DNA of 64,000 bases from Noviluteimonas gilva (GTDB lineage Bacteria; Pseudomonadota; Gammaproteobacteria; Xanthomonadales; Xanthomonadaceae). Every line of letters begins with the position of its first letter. The first letter of the stretch is position 1. Shown here piece after piece: positions 28,884 through 38,015 of this stretch. Location of the stretch: positions 186,001 through 250,000 of the forward strand of contig NZ_WOXT01000002.1 in the NCBI RefSeq assembly GCF_009740395.1. The letters run 5' to 3'. Below the pieces are notes generated by a model. That model saw nothing but the letters and a program-made list of their open reading frames with translations, ran no database searches and was not told where the DNA came from. The position numbers were made by a program, and so were the translations under genes.

Positions 28884-29660
28884 TCAGTCCAGCGCCGCGA
28901 TGCGGAGCTGCCCCTGGTCGAGCCATACCTGCACCGCCTTGCCGCGCAGGTCCTTCGGAATGTCTTCCAGCACCTTGTAGTGACCGGCCACCGCCACGAG
29001 CTCGGCATGGAATTCGCGGCAGAAGATCCGCGCCTTCTCGTTGCCCTGCGCGCCGGCGAGCGCGCGACCACGCAATGCACCGTAGATGTGGATGGAGCCG
29101 TCCGCGATCACTTCCGCGCCCGCACCGACGGTGGTCACCACGGTGAGGTCGCAATTTTCCGCGTACACCTGCTGGCCACTGCGCACGGGCGTGACCTGCA
29201 TCATGCCCGGAGCGGCGCCGGGTTGCGACGTCGGCGGCGCGGGCGCCGGTTCGGCGGCGGGTGCGGTCTTGGATGCCGCGCGCGGCGCGGGCGCCGGTTC
29301 GGCCGGTGCGTCGCCGGTGCGTTCGTACTGCGCGCGGAACTTGGACAGCAGCGGGAGGTTCAGCGCGGCGGCGAGTTCTTCGATCTCGCGCGTGCCGTAG
29401 GCCAGGGCGACCGGCAGCACGCCGGCTTCGCGCAGGCCGTCGACCAGCTTGCGCGCGGTGTCGACGTCGGGCGTCTTCGACAAGCCACCGAAATCCAGGA
29501 TCACCGCGGCGCGCGCGAACAGCTTGGGCGCGCGCTGCACGCGGTCGCGCATTTCGGCGGCAAGTTGCGCGACGTCGAGGGTGCGCACGCGCAGGTTGGC
29601 GATGCCGACCTGGCCGATCTTGAGTTCGCCTGCCTGTTCGTAATCGATGGCCGTGCTCAC
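28884..29660 (-). CDS. minC: Septum site-determining protein MinC
   Basis: 258 aa from a GTG at 29660 that overlaps the stop of the upstream acetyltransferase gene (GTGA). The N-terminal domain (about 1-105) inhibits FtsZ polymers. A long Pro/Ala linker (about 125-165) follows, then the C-terminal beta-helix domain with VRSGQQVYAENCDLTVV and IHIYGALRGRALAGAQG, which binds MinD and FtsZ. It blocks Z-ring formation near the poles. The linker is rather long and almost pure Ala/Pro, in keeping with the high GC. Confidence 0.94.
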   Translation of the reverse strand: MSTAIDYEQAGELKIGQVGIANLRVRTLDVAQLAAEMRDRVQRAPKLFARAAVILDFGGLSKTPDVDTARKLVDGLREAGVLPVALAYGTREIEELAAALNLPLLSKFRAQYERTGDAPAEPAPAPRAASKTAPAAEPAPAPPTSQPGAAPGMMQVTPVRSGQQVYAENCDLTVVTTVGAGAEVIADGSIHIYGALRGRALAGAQGNEKARIFCREFHAELVAVAGHYKVLEDIPKDLRGKAVQVWLDQGQLRIAALD

Positions 29661-30259
29661 GCGCAGGTTCCGGTCGGGCGGTGCGCGAGCGTGAGCGACT
29701 GCACGCGCGGCATCGGCATCCAGGGCGCGGCGGGCAGGGTGTCGCCGTAGGTTTCGCGCACCCAGGCGTAGCTGCACAGGTCCTTCATCAGCATCGCGGC
29801 GCGGTGGCCGTTGTGCATGACGTTCTGGCCGACTTCACGGAAGCCGAAGCTGCCGTGGAAGAGCAGGGCGTGGTCGGTGCCCGGCTCGAGCAGCACCTCG
29901 CAGCACAACTGCGGATGGCGAAGCTCGGCATAGCTCTGGACGTCGGCGTACAACGCGCGGCCCACGCCGCCGCCGCGACGGCGCGAAGCCACCACGATGC
30001 GGTCGATGTAGAAGAACGCAGGCGTGCGCGCCCGGAACCAGGCGAAGTTGTCGCTCTCGTGCGCCGTGTCGGACCCAAAACCCACGAGGAAGCCGGCGAT
30101 CGTCCCGTCGCGCTCGGCGACGCGGAAGTATTCGGCGGAATCGAAGAAGCTGCGGAGCTTGGCCGCGTCGAGCGGCAGGATCGCGGGGCCGGCGGCGTTG
30201 TTGAGGGCAAGGACGGAATCCAGCTCGTGCTCACGCACGTCGCGGACAACAATCGACAT
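29657..30259 (-). CDS. GNAT family N-acetyltransferase
   Basis: 200 aa. The acetyl-CoA-binding segment is IDRIVVASRRRGGGVGRALYADV (the Arg/Gly loop of motif A, about residues 91-113), followed by VLLEPGTDHALLFHGSFGFRE (motif B). The acceptor is unknown. Its 3' end overlaps minC by 4 bases, so it is the first gene of the min operon here. It is divergent from the histidine kinase gene at 30405. Confidence 0.88.
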   Translation of the reverse strand: MSIVVRDVREHELDSVLALNNAAGPAILPLDAAKLRSFFDSAEYFRVAERDGTIAGFLVGFGSDTAHESDNFAWFRARTPAFFYIDRIVVASRRRGGGVGRALYADVQSYAELRHPQLCCEVLLEPGTDHALLFHGSFGFREVGQNVMHNGHRAAMLMKDLCSYAWVRETYGDTLPAAPWMPMPRVQSLTLAHRPTGTCA

Positions 30260-30404
30260 TGACGGCTCCGGTCTTTCTCAAGGTCTTGCGGGCGGGTGGG
30301 ACGCGCTGTCCCCGGCGCTGGCGCGGATTATCGCACGCGATCCGGGGGGTGGGGCATGACTTTCGGCCTCCCGCACCTGCCGCCCCGGAGGGCTAGGATT
30401 GGGC

Positions 30405-31673
30405 ATGTTCGCCCGTTTCGGCCATGACCGCCTCCTGCGCTACGCAGGCCTCTTCACGTGGGCCGTCGTCAGCCTGCCCCTCGTGTATTCCTGGCTCGTG
30501 CCCTTGCTCGGCGACGGCGCGGAGGAACAACTCGCGCTGCGCCCCATGCCGTGGCAGGGGTGGGTCTCGTACTTCGCCTTCGGGGTGAGCTATGCATGGC
30601 TCACGCGCGGGCTGGGCGTGCGGCGGCGCACGGTCGGGGATTTCGCGCTGTTGCTGATTCTCACGCTCGCCGCGGTGGGCGTGAGCTACTGGAACGAGAG
30701 CGGCCTGGGCAGCGTGTTGCTGATGGTCGCCGCGTGCGTGCTGCCGTGGTTGTTGCCGCTCCCGCTGGGCGTGGCGTGGCTGGTCCTGAGCCAGCTCGCG
30801 GTGGTGCCGGTGTTCGTGCACGGGCTCAACTTCCCCTTGCTCGAAGCGTTGATGCAATCGGTGCTGTATGCGGGCTTCTCGGGCTTCGTGTTCGTCACCA
30901 GCCTGGTCGCGCGGCAGCAGGCGCAGGCGCGCGAAGAACAACGACGGCTGAATTCCGAATTGCGCGCGACACGCGCGCTGCTCGCCGAAAGCGCGCGCGT
31001 CAACGAACGCACGCGCATCTCGCGCGAATTGCACGACCTGCTCGGCCACCACCTCACCGCGCTCAGCCTCAACCTGGAAGTGGCGGGCCATCTGTCCGAC
31101 GGGCGGGTGAAGGAACACGTGCAGCAGGCGCACACGCTCGCGCGCCTGTTGCTGACCGACGTGCGCGAAGCGGTGAGCCAGTTGCGCGAGGGTGGGGCGA
31201 TCGACATCGCCGCGGCCCTGCGGCCCCTGGCGGAGAACGTCCCGTCGCTCGCGATCCACATGGATATCGAAGAGCCGCTGACGCTCGACGATCCCGAGCG
31301 CGCGCATGTCTTGCTGCGCTGCACGCAGGAAATCATCACGAATGCGGTGCGCCATGCGGGCGCGCGCAACCTGTGGATCGACGCGCGCCGGGTCGACGGC
31401 GGCATCGCCATCGAGGCGCGCGACGACGGCACGGGCACCGAAGCGCTGATCCCCGGCAACGGCCTGCGCGGCATGCGCGAGCGGCTGGCGCAGCACGGCG
31501 GGGATCTGCAGGTCGAATCGACCCCCGGCGCCGGCTTCCGCCTGCGCCTGGCCTTGCCCGCCACCATGCTCGGCGTGCCGCTCGGCAACATTGCGGCCGC
31601 TTCAGGGTCCAACCCCTCGCAAACCCCGCCCACGCCGGGCGAGACCACCCCCGAAGGAGCCACCGCGTCATGA
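30405..31673 (+). CDS. DesK/NarX-type sensor histidine kinase
   Basis: 422 aa. The ATG at 30405 has AGGA 6 bases upstream. The N-terminal half has about six membrane helices with very short loops (to about residue 170). The HisKA_3 box ISRELHDLLGHH contains the phosphorylated His210. The ATPase domain has EIITNAVRHAGA (N box) and the GNGLRGMRERL G2 region. With almost no extracellular part, it probably senses membrane state, as DesK does. It overlaps its response regulator gene (ATGA). Confidence 0.93.
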   Translation: MFARFGHDRLLRYAGLFTWAVVSLPLVYSWLVPLLGDGAEEQLALRPMPWQGWVSYFAFGVSYAWLTRGLGVRRRTVGDFALLLILTLAAVGVSYWNESGLGSVLLMVAACVLPWLLPLPLGVAWLVLSQLAVVPVFVHGLNFPLLEALMQSVLYAGFSGFVFVTSLVARQQAQAREEQRRLNSELRATRALLAESARVNERTRISRELHDLLGHHLTALSLNLEVAGHLSDGRVKEHVQQAHTLARLLLTDVREAVSQLREGGAIDIAAALRPLAENVPSLAIHMDIEEPLTLDDPERAHVLLRCTQEIITNAVRHAGARNLWIDARRVDGGIAIEARDDGTGTEALIPGNGLRGMRERLAQHGGDLQVESTPGAGFRLRLALPATMLGVPLGNIAAASGSNPSQTPPTPGETTPEGATAS

Positions 31674-32323
31674 ACACCGCCACCATCCGCATCTGCCTGG
31701 TCGACGACCAGACCCTCGTGCGGCAGGGCATCCGTTCGCTGCTGGCCCTCGCCCCGGGGATGGAGGTCGTCGCCGAGGCCGGCGATGGCCGCCAGGCCGT
31801 CGAGTTGATCCCCCAGATCCAGCCGGACGTCGTCCTCATGGACATGCGCATGCCCGTGATGTCGGGCCTGGAAGCCCTGCAGGCCCTGGGCCGCGCCAAC
31901 ACCCTGCCGCCGACGATCATCCTCACGACGTTCGACGACGACCAACTCGTGCTCGCGGGCCTGAAGGCGGGTGCCAAGGGCTACCTGCTCAAGGACGTGA
32001 CGCTCGAACAGCTGGTCGGCGCGATCCAGACCGTCGCGGCGGGCGGCTCGCTGGTCCAACCGGCCGTGACGCAACGGCTGCTGTCGGGCCTGGAGCACAT
32101 GCGCAACGATTTCGTGAGCCTCGACCGTCCGGACCCCCTGACGGATCGCGAAACGGAAATCCTGCGCCTGATGGCAAGCGGCTTTTCCAACAAGGAGATC
32201 GCCAACTCGCTGGGCGTGGCCGAGGGCACCATCAAGAACCACGTGTCCAACATCCTGTCCAAGCTCGGCGTGCGTGATCGCACCCGTGCGGTGCTGAAGG
32301 CGTTCGAACTGCAATTGGTGTGA
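31670..32323 (+). CDS. LuxR/NarL-family response regulator
   Basis: 217 aa. The receiver domain has the acidic pair Asp12-Asp13 and phospho-acceptor Asp58 (VVLMDMRMPVMSG), with the Lys in KGYLLKD. The output domain is a LuxR helix-turn-helix, LTDRETEILRLMASGFSNKE, then VAEGTIKNHVSNILSKLG. The start overlaps the kinase stop and has GAAGGAG upstream, so the two form one two-component system. The target genes cannot be told from the window. Confidence 0.95.
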   Translation: MNTATIRICLVDDQTLVRQGIRSLLALAPGMEVVAEAGDGRQAVELIPQIQPDVVLMDMRMPVMSGLEALQALGRANTLPPTIILTTFDDDQLVLAGLKAGAKGYLLKDVTLEQLVGAIQTVAAGGSLVQPAVTQRLLSGLEHMRNDFVSLDRPDPLTDRETEILRLMASGFSNKEIANSLGVAEGTIKNHVSNILSKLGVRDRTRAVLKAFELQLV

Positions 32324-32330
32324 CCGACGG

Positions 32331-32375
32331 CCGGGCTGTGACATAAGCCCGGAAATGAAGGGCCGCTTGCGGCCC
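32331..32375 (+). terminator. Two hairpins after the two-component genes
   Basis: CCGGGCT (32331-32337) pairs with AGCCCGG (32346-32352), then GGGCCGC (32360-32366) with GCGGCCC (32369-32375). No T run follows, so this is only a candidate transcript end. Confidence 0.4.
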
Positions 32376-32469
32376 ATCATTCCGGTGGCTCGCAAGCACG
32401 GCCGCTCACCTGCTAGCATCGCCGGTCTGTGCGGGCCGCCCGGCGGCGGCCCGGTCTGGAGACCCCCGA

Positions 32470-33543
32470 ATGACCCGTTTGATCGAGATCCTGATTTCCC
32501 TGGCGATCGTCGCCGTGCTCTTCGTCGTCGTCGGCATCGCGCTGCCGTCTTCGCGCCACGTGTCCGAAAGCATCGAGACGAATCGCAAGATGGTCATCGT
32601 GCGCGACACGCTCACCAGCCCGCGTCGTTTCAAGGAATGGAACACCCTGGCGCTGCGCGACCCGCGCATGGACTGGAAGTTCTTCGGTCCCGATACCGGC
32701 GTGGGCGCCGGCTTCGAATACAACTCGACGAACAAGATGGTCGGCACGGGCAAGTGGACGCTCGTCAAGAACGAGCCCAACCGCATCGAATACGACATCG
32801 TCGATCGCAACCGCGGCACCGACAAGAAAACCGTCTTCATGCTCAAGCCGACGGGCCGCAACAACCGCAACGTCGAAATCACGCAGACCTACGACGTCGA
32901 TTACGGCTTCGACCTGTTCGGCCGCTACTCGGGCCTGTACATCCGCTCGGTCGGCGACGACATCAAGCTGGGCCTGGGCAAGCTGACCAACATGCTGGCC
33001 GGCGTGCCGAACTACGACTACAACGCCGACTTCGGCCGCAAGAGCCCGGTCGACCTGCCGAAGGTCGTCGAACTCCCGGCGGAGAACCTGCTGTTCGCGC
33101 CGGCCACGGTCGAACGCGACCCCGACAAGATCCAGCAGGCGATGAACGCCAACCTGCAGTGGATCCGCAAGGTGATGGACGCCAACGGCCTGGAAGCCGC
33201 CGGCCCGGTGCGCGTGATCACCACCGAATTCGCCGCCGACGCCTACTCCTTCGACACCGCGATCCCGGTGCGCAAGAAGGGCGAGACGGGCGAACCGTCG
33301 GAAATCCCGGCGCCGAAGCTCGAGCAGCAGGTGCAGTTCGTGCGCACCACGCCCGCGCGCTTCGCCACCGCCGGCTTCACCGGCCACATGATCAACCTCG
33401 CCAAGGTGCGCGACTCGCTGCGCGCCTGGACGATGACCCGCGGTTACGAAACCACCGGCCGTCCGTTCGAATCGTGGACCAACGGCGTGGACCCGGGCTT
33501 CACCGACGAAGGCCACTACCAGCTGTTCTGGCAGCTGAAGTAA
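32470..33543 (+). CDS. Membrane-anchored SRPBCC (polyketide cyclase-like) protein
   Basis: 357 aa. One N-terminal membrane helix (about residues 4-24, IEILISLAIVAVLFVVVG) is followed by an SRPBCC-like ligand-binding domain (RDTLTSPRRFKEWNTLALRD, typical of the fold's start) and an extended C-terminal half that could be GyrI-like. Such proteins bind hydrophobic ligands; no enzyme activity can be assigned. Independent gene, starting shortly after a GC-rich leader. Confidence 0.7.
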   Translation: MTRLIEILISLAIVAVLFVVVGIALPSSRHVSESIETNRKMVIVRDTLTSPRRFKEWNTLALRDPRMDWKFFGPDTGVGAGFEYNSTNKMVGTGKWTLVKNEPNRIEYDIVDRNRGTDKKTVFMLKPTGRNNRNVEITQTYDVDYGFDLFGRYSGLYIRSVGDDIKLGLGKLTNMLAGVPNYDYNADFGRKSPVDLPKVVELPAENLLFAPATVERDPDKIQQAMNANLQWIRKVMDANGLEAAGPVRVITTEFAADAYSFDTAIPVRKKGETGEPSEIPAPKLEQQVQFVRTTPARFATAGFTGHMINLAKVRDSLRAWTMTRGYETTGRPFESWTNGVDPGFTDEGHYQLFWQLK

Positions 33544-33609
33544 GCCGATCGACATCGATGCTTGAAGACGAACGCCGCGCTCGCGGCGTTCGTCGTTTTG
33601 GAGGAACGC

Positions 33610-33978
33610 ATGCGCACGGGCGAACGCACGATCACCATCCGCCTGGCGGGTTTCGCCGGCGGCCTGTTCGCCGCCTGCGCGGTGGCGCTGTCCGCGTATG
33701 CGATGCATGCAACGCTCGAGCCGCACGCGCGCGAACAAGTGATCATCGCGGCGACATTCGCCTTCGGCCACGGCATCGCGCTCGCGGCCCTCGCGCGCCA
33801 TGGTGCGCATTGGCTCGGTGCGGTTTCGTTGATGGCGTTGCTCGCGGGCGTGCTGTTGTTCTCCGGCAGCCTCGTCGGCGCCGCGGTCGCGCACGGGCCC
33901 ACGACATTCGCGCCGCTGGGCGGCATGATCACGATCGCCGGCTGGTTGTTGTTCGCCGCGCATTGCCTGCGACGCTGA
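33610..33978 (+). CDS. DUF423 family membrane protein
   Basis: 122 aa from the ATG at 33610 with GGAGGAA before it. Four hydrophobic helices, the pattern FGHGIALAAL in the second and the C-terminal APLGGMITIAGWLLFA turn match the small DUF423 (YgdD-type) inner-membrane family of unknown role. The next gene starts 10 bases later. Confidence 0.82.
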   Translation: MRTGERTITIRLAGFAGGLFAACAVALSAYAMHATLEPHAREQVIIAATFAFGHGIALAALARHGAHWLGAVSLMALLAGVLLFSGSLVGAAVAHGPTTFAPLGGMITIAGWLLFAAHCLRR

Positions 33979-33988
33979 AGGAGACACG

Positions 33989-34675
33989 ATGGCGCGACGC
34001 ACCCGGGGATTCGACACCGACGCGGCCTGGTCGCACCTGACCAAGCGCGACCGCAAGCTCGGCAAGTGGATGGAAAAGCTCGGCCCCATCGAAGCCGACC
34101 CGCGCTGGCGCAAACCCTTCGATCCGGTCGACGCGCTCGCGCGCGCCATCCTCTACCAACAGCTGAGCGGCAAGGCCGCGGCGACGATCGTCGGCCGCGT
34201 GGAAGCCGCGATCGCCAGCGATCGTTTCCATTGCGACACGCTCGCGCGCATCGACGATGTCGCGTTGCGCGCATGCGGCGTGTCGGGCAACAAATCGCTT
34301 GCGCTGCGTGATCTTGCGTTGCGCGAGGAACGCGGCGAAATCCCCACGCTGAAGCAGATGTCCACGATGGACGAAGACGCGATCATCGCCGCGCTCGTCC
34401 CGATCCGCGGCATCGGCCGCTGGACGGTGGAGATGATGTTGATGTTCCGACTCGGCCGGCCCGACGTGTTGCCCATCGACGATCTCGGCATCCGCAAGGG
34501 CGCGCAGGCGATCGACAAACTCGACGAGATGCCGGCGCCGAAAGTCCTGCAGGCGCGCGGCGAGAAGTGGGGGCCGTATCGCACCTACGCGAGCCTGTAT
34601 CTCTGGCGCATCGCGGACCTGGCGAATGCACCGAAGGCGAAGGATGCGAAACCGGTGAAGCGCTCGCAGGGGTGA
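33989..34675 (+). CDS. DNA-3-methyladenine glycosylase (AlkA/Mag-like, HhH-GPD)
   Basis: 228 aa. The helix-hairpin-helix-GPD core is plain: AILYQQLSGKAAATI for the first helices, LVPIRGIGRWTVEMMLMF as the hairpin, then the catalytic Asp in LPIDDLGIRKG. It should remove alkylated purines from DNA as the first step of base-excision repair. It lacks the extra N-terminal domain of E. coli AlkA, as the short bacterial/yeast-type enzymes do. AAGGAGA precedes the ATG. Confidence 0.9.
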   Translation: MARRTRGFDTDAAWSHLTKRDRKLGKWMEKLGPIEADPRWRKPFDPVDALARAILYQQLSGKAAATIVGRVEAAIASDRFHCDTLARIDDVALRACGVSGNKSLALRDLALREERGEIPTLKQMSTMDEDAIIAALVPIRGIGRWTVEMMLMFRLGRPDVLPIDDLGIRKGAQAIDKLDEMPAPKVLQARGEKWGPYRTYASLYLWRIADLANAPKAKDAKPVKRSQG

Positions 34676-34697
34676 GGTGCGAGCGCCTCGCTGCGCA

Positions 34698-35654
34698 TCA
34701 GCGCACGCAGGCCGCAAGGAAGGGGGTGTCGGTGGCCCACGCGTCTTCCCGCGTCGGGTCATCGGGCACGATCAACCCGTTCCAGTACTCACCGACGACG
34801 CGCGAGAGCCAGTGCGTCCCGTTGATCCAGCCCAGACGCTCGAGCGCAACGCCCGAAGGCGGTGCGCCCAGCGGCTTGTAGGTGTTGAGCAACGTGACGA
34901 ACTCGTTCTGCGTTGGCAGACGCCAATTGGGGGTGCCGTTCACGACGAGGCGTTCGCAGGCAGCCTTCGAGTTCTTCCACGTCAGAAGCACGTACGACTT
35001 CATCTTGGGGCTGGCGGGAACAGGCCAACCGTAGATTCCCCCGGCACTCGCCTCCTCGGGTATCAGCGGGCGCGCGAACATCAATCCGCCCGCAGGCGCA
35101 ACCGTGGCGCGCCCAGGCACGTCGCCCATCCGCACGATGCGTTCCTTCCGCACCCAATCCCATTGCTGGTTGCTGCCGCCGGTGCAATTCCACCGCCCGG
35201 TGTTCGGCCCGTAGCGCCAGTTGGCGTACAGCACGTCCAGACATTGCCAATGGTTCGTGGCCCGGTACGACTGGATGCGATTGCCGTCGATGCGCCAGAG
35301 CTGGTTCCACTCCGGTGCCGACTTCTTCGCGTACTTGATGACGTTGGTCTGCCAGCCTTCGACATCGAGCACGCGCCCGCCGAGGTAATTACGGATGTAC
35401 ATCATCCCCATCGCGCCGTAGGCACCCGGCGCGCGCTCGACGTACCAAAGTTGCGCGGGTGAGTTGTCGGGCGCGCGCATCGCCACGCCGGTGGCGACGT
35501 GCGCCTGTCCGTGCAGGTGCGAAGCATTGCCTTCGGCGGTGAGTACGCGGCCGTCGAGTTTCGAACGGATGACGTAGAAGTGGTCGGGCTCGTAAGCCGC
35601 GGCCGGTGTTGCGACCAGCAACGCGAGCGTTGCAAGCAGGGTGCGCAGCGACAT
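34698..35654 (-). CDS. Secreted ricin-type lectin with Lcl/DUF1566-like C-terminal domain
   Basis: 318 aa. Signal peptide to about AAAYEP. Residues about 25-170 form a ricin-B-like beta-trefoil with repeated Q-x-W-type strands (AQLWYVE, NQLWRIDG, NQQWDWV). The C-terminal half has WRLPTQNEFVTLL and a cysteine pair, as in DUF1566/Lcl domains that bind collagen or glycans. It probably binds sugars outside the cell. I do not know of a described protein with this exact pairing. Confidence 0.75.
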   Translation of the reverse strand: MSLRTLLATLALLVATPAAAYEPDHFYVIRSKLDGRVLTAEGNASHLHGQAHVATGVAMRAPDNSPAQLWYVERAPGAYGAMGMMYIRNYLGGRVLDVEGWQTNVIKYAKKSAPEWNQLWRIDGNRIQSYRATNHWQCLDVLYANWRYGPNTGRWNCTGGSNQQWDWVRKERIVRMGDVPGRATVAPAGGLMFARPLIPEEASAGGIYGWPVPASPKMKSYVLLTWKNSKAACERLVVNGTPNWRLPTQNEFVTLLNTYKPLGAPPSGVALERLGWINGTHWLSRVVGEYWNGLIVPDDPTREDAWATDTPFLAACVR

Positions 35655-35759
35655 GGCAGGCTCTCCGATGAAAGGTTCGAAGAGCCTTGCGCACCCCTTG
35701 CATGCGCGATAGGGCGATTGCTCCGCGTTTTTCTCGGAAGACTCGCGCGCTCTGAAAAC

Positions 35760-36818
35760 TTACGCGTGCGTCGGCCGCGCAGGCGACTCGATCGGCGTGC
35801 GCGTACCGAAGCGGCGCTTGAATTGCAGCGCGGGGCGTTCGATGAGGAACCAGCTCGCCGCGGCGAGTGCGAGCGCAAGCACGCTCGCCCACAACACGTT
35901 GTGCAGCGGCGGGCCCGGCGAAAACGTCTGCACGATCTGCGCCGCCGGCCATCCGTAGAGATACAGGCCGTACGACAGATCGTGGTGTGCGAGCCGCGGC
36001 GGCACCGGCGCGAAGGCGAGCCACAACGTGCCATACGCGATCAACGCGAAGTAGGGCGCCGCGAACCACGGCGAGCCGCGCAGCAACGCCGCAACGATCA
36101 GCAAGGCCACGATCGGCATCCACGACAGGCGGATGTGCGCCCGCCACAACCACGCCGCCGTGCCGGTGACGAAGAACGCGACGCACCACAAGTCGTTCAG
36201 CAGCCAATCCGGCAGCGGTGCGCGCCACAACGCGAAGCCGACGATCCCGGCCAGCACCAGCAGCCACGGCACCAGGTAGCGCTTCGCCGTCAGCACGCCG
36301 ACCAACGATGCGCCGAGCAGCAACAGGTACAGGCGCCCTTCGACCGGCAGCGTCCAGAGCGATCCGTTGACGGCCGTTTGCGGCAGCGTGTCGAACACAC
36401 CGGGCAAGTGGAATTCGGCGCGCCACAGGGTCGCGTTCGACCACAGGTAGCGCCATGTTTCGGCGGACCAGTAATGCTCCGAGTGCGTCATCCACGGCCC
36501 GAGCACGAACACCGTGAGCGCCACGCACACGACAAGCGCCGGCAGGATGCGCAGCGCGCGCGAAGCGAGATAGCCGCGCACGGTGTTGCGCTGCAGGCTC
36601 GCGGCGATGAGGAAGCCGCTGATCACGAAGAACATGTCCACCGCGATCGCGCCGGCGAACTTCACCTGCGTCGCGCGCGCGAACAGATCGCCGCCCGGCG
36701 TGCCCGTGATCGCCCACGCATGGCCGTAGATCACGAGCCAGGCGGCGATCAGGCGCAGGAGGTTGAAGTGGTTCGGGCCGGAGGTCCAAGCGGACGCCAG
36801 CGTGCGTTCACCCGCCAC
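35760..36818 (-). CDS. Acyltransferase 3 family membrane protein (OafA-like)
   Basis: 352 aa from a GTG at 36818. It starts NHFNLLRLIAAWLVIYGHAW, the first helix with the family's conserved His, and VDMFFVISGFLIA follows. About ten membrane helices. Such enzymes move acetyl or other acyl groups onto sugars of cell-surface polymers. No C-terminal SGNH domain is present. It overlaps the carboxypeptidase gene upstream by 11 bases and ends the SPFH operon. Confidence 0.88.
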   Translation of the reverse strand: MAGERTLASAWTSGPNHFNLLRLIAAWLVIYGHAWAITGTPGGDLFARATQVKFAGAIAVDMFFVISGFLIAASLQRNTVRGYLASRALRILPALVVCVALTVFVLGPWMTHSEHYWSAETWRYLWSNATLWRAEFHLPGVFDTLPQTAVNGSLWTLPVEGRLYLLLLGASLVGVLTAKRYLVPWLLVLAGIVGFALWRAPLPDWLLNDLWCVAFFVTGTAAWLWRAHIRLSWMPIVALLIVAALLRGSPWFAAPYFALIAYGTLWLAFAPVPPRLAHHDLSYGLYLYGWPAAQIVQTFSPGPPLHNVLWASVLALALAAASWFLIERPALQFKRRFGTRTPIESPARPTHA

Positions 36819-37611
36819 GCCAACACCAATGCCACGGTTCGTAGACGATGCCGTGCGGGTTGTCGCGCGGATAACTCAGCACGAATCCATGCCCTTCGGC
36901 GTTGTCCTGCAACCACGCGAATGCACGCGTCTTCTCGAACGACTCTTCGGCCGGCGGCTCATCCGGCGTGCCGATGTCGAGCGCGCGCCCACCGTGGTGT
37001 TCGCTGAAACCGGGCGCGGCGTTGACGGTGAGGATCTCTTCGACCGTCTGCCCGCGCGCGAGCTTCCGCTCGAAGATCCCGAGTTGGTAATCGTGCGAGC
37101 GATAGCCGCTGATCGATTCGAGTACGACGTCGTCGCGCAGGGCTTCGGCCTGCAGGTGCAACCATGCGCGCGCGGCACCGGGCCGCAGCCACATCGGGCG
37201 GCGGAAGCGGTCGAAGCCGGCGAAGTCGAGGCGATCGGGTTCGGCGACGAGCGACAAGCCCGTGCGGTCCGCGTAGTCGTCTTCGGCGATGCCGAGTTGG
37301 TCGAGGTGTTCGTGCAGGCGGGCGAGGGGAAGGTCGTACACCCGCTCCAGGCCCCAACGCTGGTGCGCCGAGAACGAATCCAATACGTCGAGCGCCTCGC
37401 CGATCCCGTCCTCGCGCTGCAACGACGGCACCAGCGGCATCAGGCCTTCGGGCAACTCAGCGGCGAGATAGCGGCCGTCGCGCTTGCGGCGCAGCACGCG
37501 CACTGCGCGCGACAGCACGCGCGCATCGTGGTTGCTGCGCGCACGCAACAAACCGCCGGGCCACAATTCGATGTCGGGCGTGTTGAGCAACACCTTGGGC
37601 ATGCGTCGCAT
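36808..37611 (-). CDS. M15 family D-alanyl-D-alanine carboxypeptidase (VanY-like)
   Basis: 267 aa from the first ATG (a second, three codons on, is equally possible; neither has a clear ribosome site). The zinc ligands fit M15B: SEHHGGRALDIG (His and Asp) and the C-terminal EPWHWCW (His). SISGYRSHDYQ is the usual substrate-side loop. No signal peptide is evident, which is odd for an enzyme that should trim peptidoglycan stem peptides; it may use another export route or act in the cytosol. Confidence 0.85.
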   Translation of the reverse strand: MRRMPKVLLNTPDIELWPGGLLRARSNHDARVLSRAVRVLRRKRDGRYLAAELPEGLMPLVPSLQREDGIGEALDVLDSFSAHQRWGLERVYDLPLARLHEHLDQLGIAEDDYADRTGLSLVAEPDRLDFAGFDRFRRPMWLRPGAARAWLHLQAEALRDDVVLESISGYRSHDYQLGIFERKLARGQTVEEILTVNAAPGFSEHHGGRALDIGTPDEPPAEESFEKTRAFAWLQDNAEGHGFVLSYPRDNPHGIVYEPWHWCWRGG

Positions 37612-37632
37612 GCGCCAAGGGTACCCGACGCC

Positions 37633-37824
37633 TCAGCGCGTGCGCCAACCCCACGCCGCCAGGCCGCCCGCGACGACGAAGGCGACCCACGAGATCGCGA
37701 CCGGAATCGCCTGCCCGGCGATCTCCACCGGCGCACCGACCAACGCGCGCCAGGCCTGCGCCAATGCGACGACGGTGAACACCAGGGCCGAAGCTGTGAC
37801 ATATCCGCGATGCGACGTCGTCAT
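37633..37824 (-). CDS. Small two-helix membrane protein
   Basis: 63 aa with two hydrophobic stretches (ASALVFTVVALAQAWRAL and AIPVAISWVAFVVAGGLAAW) and a short turn between. It lies 11 bases after the DUF4177 gene and 21 before the carboxypeptidase gene. No family recognised. The close packing inside the operon is the main support. Confidence 0.65.
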   Translation of the reverse strand: MTTSHRGYVTASALVFTVVALAQAWRALVGAPVEIAGQAIPVAISWVAFVVAGGLAAWGWRTR

Positions 37825-37835
37825 GGCCTGTCTCC

Positions 37836-38015
37836 CTACAAGGGTTTCTTGAGATAGAGCTGCACGGGCTTGAACGGATGCGATTGCACGACACTCACCA
37901 ATTCCCAGCCCTGCAGGCCGAGTTGCACCAGCTTTTCCTGCACCACGTCGCGCTTGAGGCCCATGAAGCCGGGCTTCACTTCGACGACCTGGTAGTTCCA
38001 GCGGTCATACGCCAT
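37836..38015 (-). CDS. DUF4177 small protein
   Basis: 59 aa, beginning MAYDRWNYQVVEVKPGFMGL and containing LVQLGLQGWELVSVVQ. The beta strand, then long helix and GWELVSV match DUF4177, a short domain of unknown role common next to membrane-protein operons. It overlaps the end of the ribbon-helix-helix gene by 11 bases and is followed by the small membrane protein. Confidence 0.8.
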   Translation of the reverse strand: MAYDRWNYQVVEVKPGFMGLKRDVVQEKLVQLGLQGWELVSVVQSHPFKPVQLYLKKPL

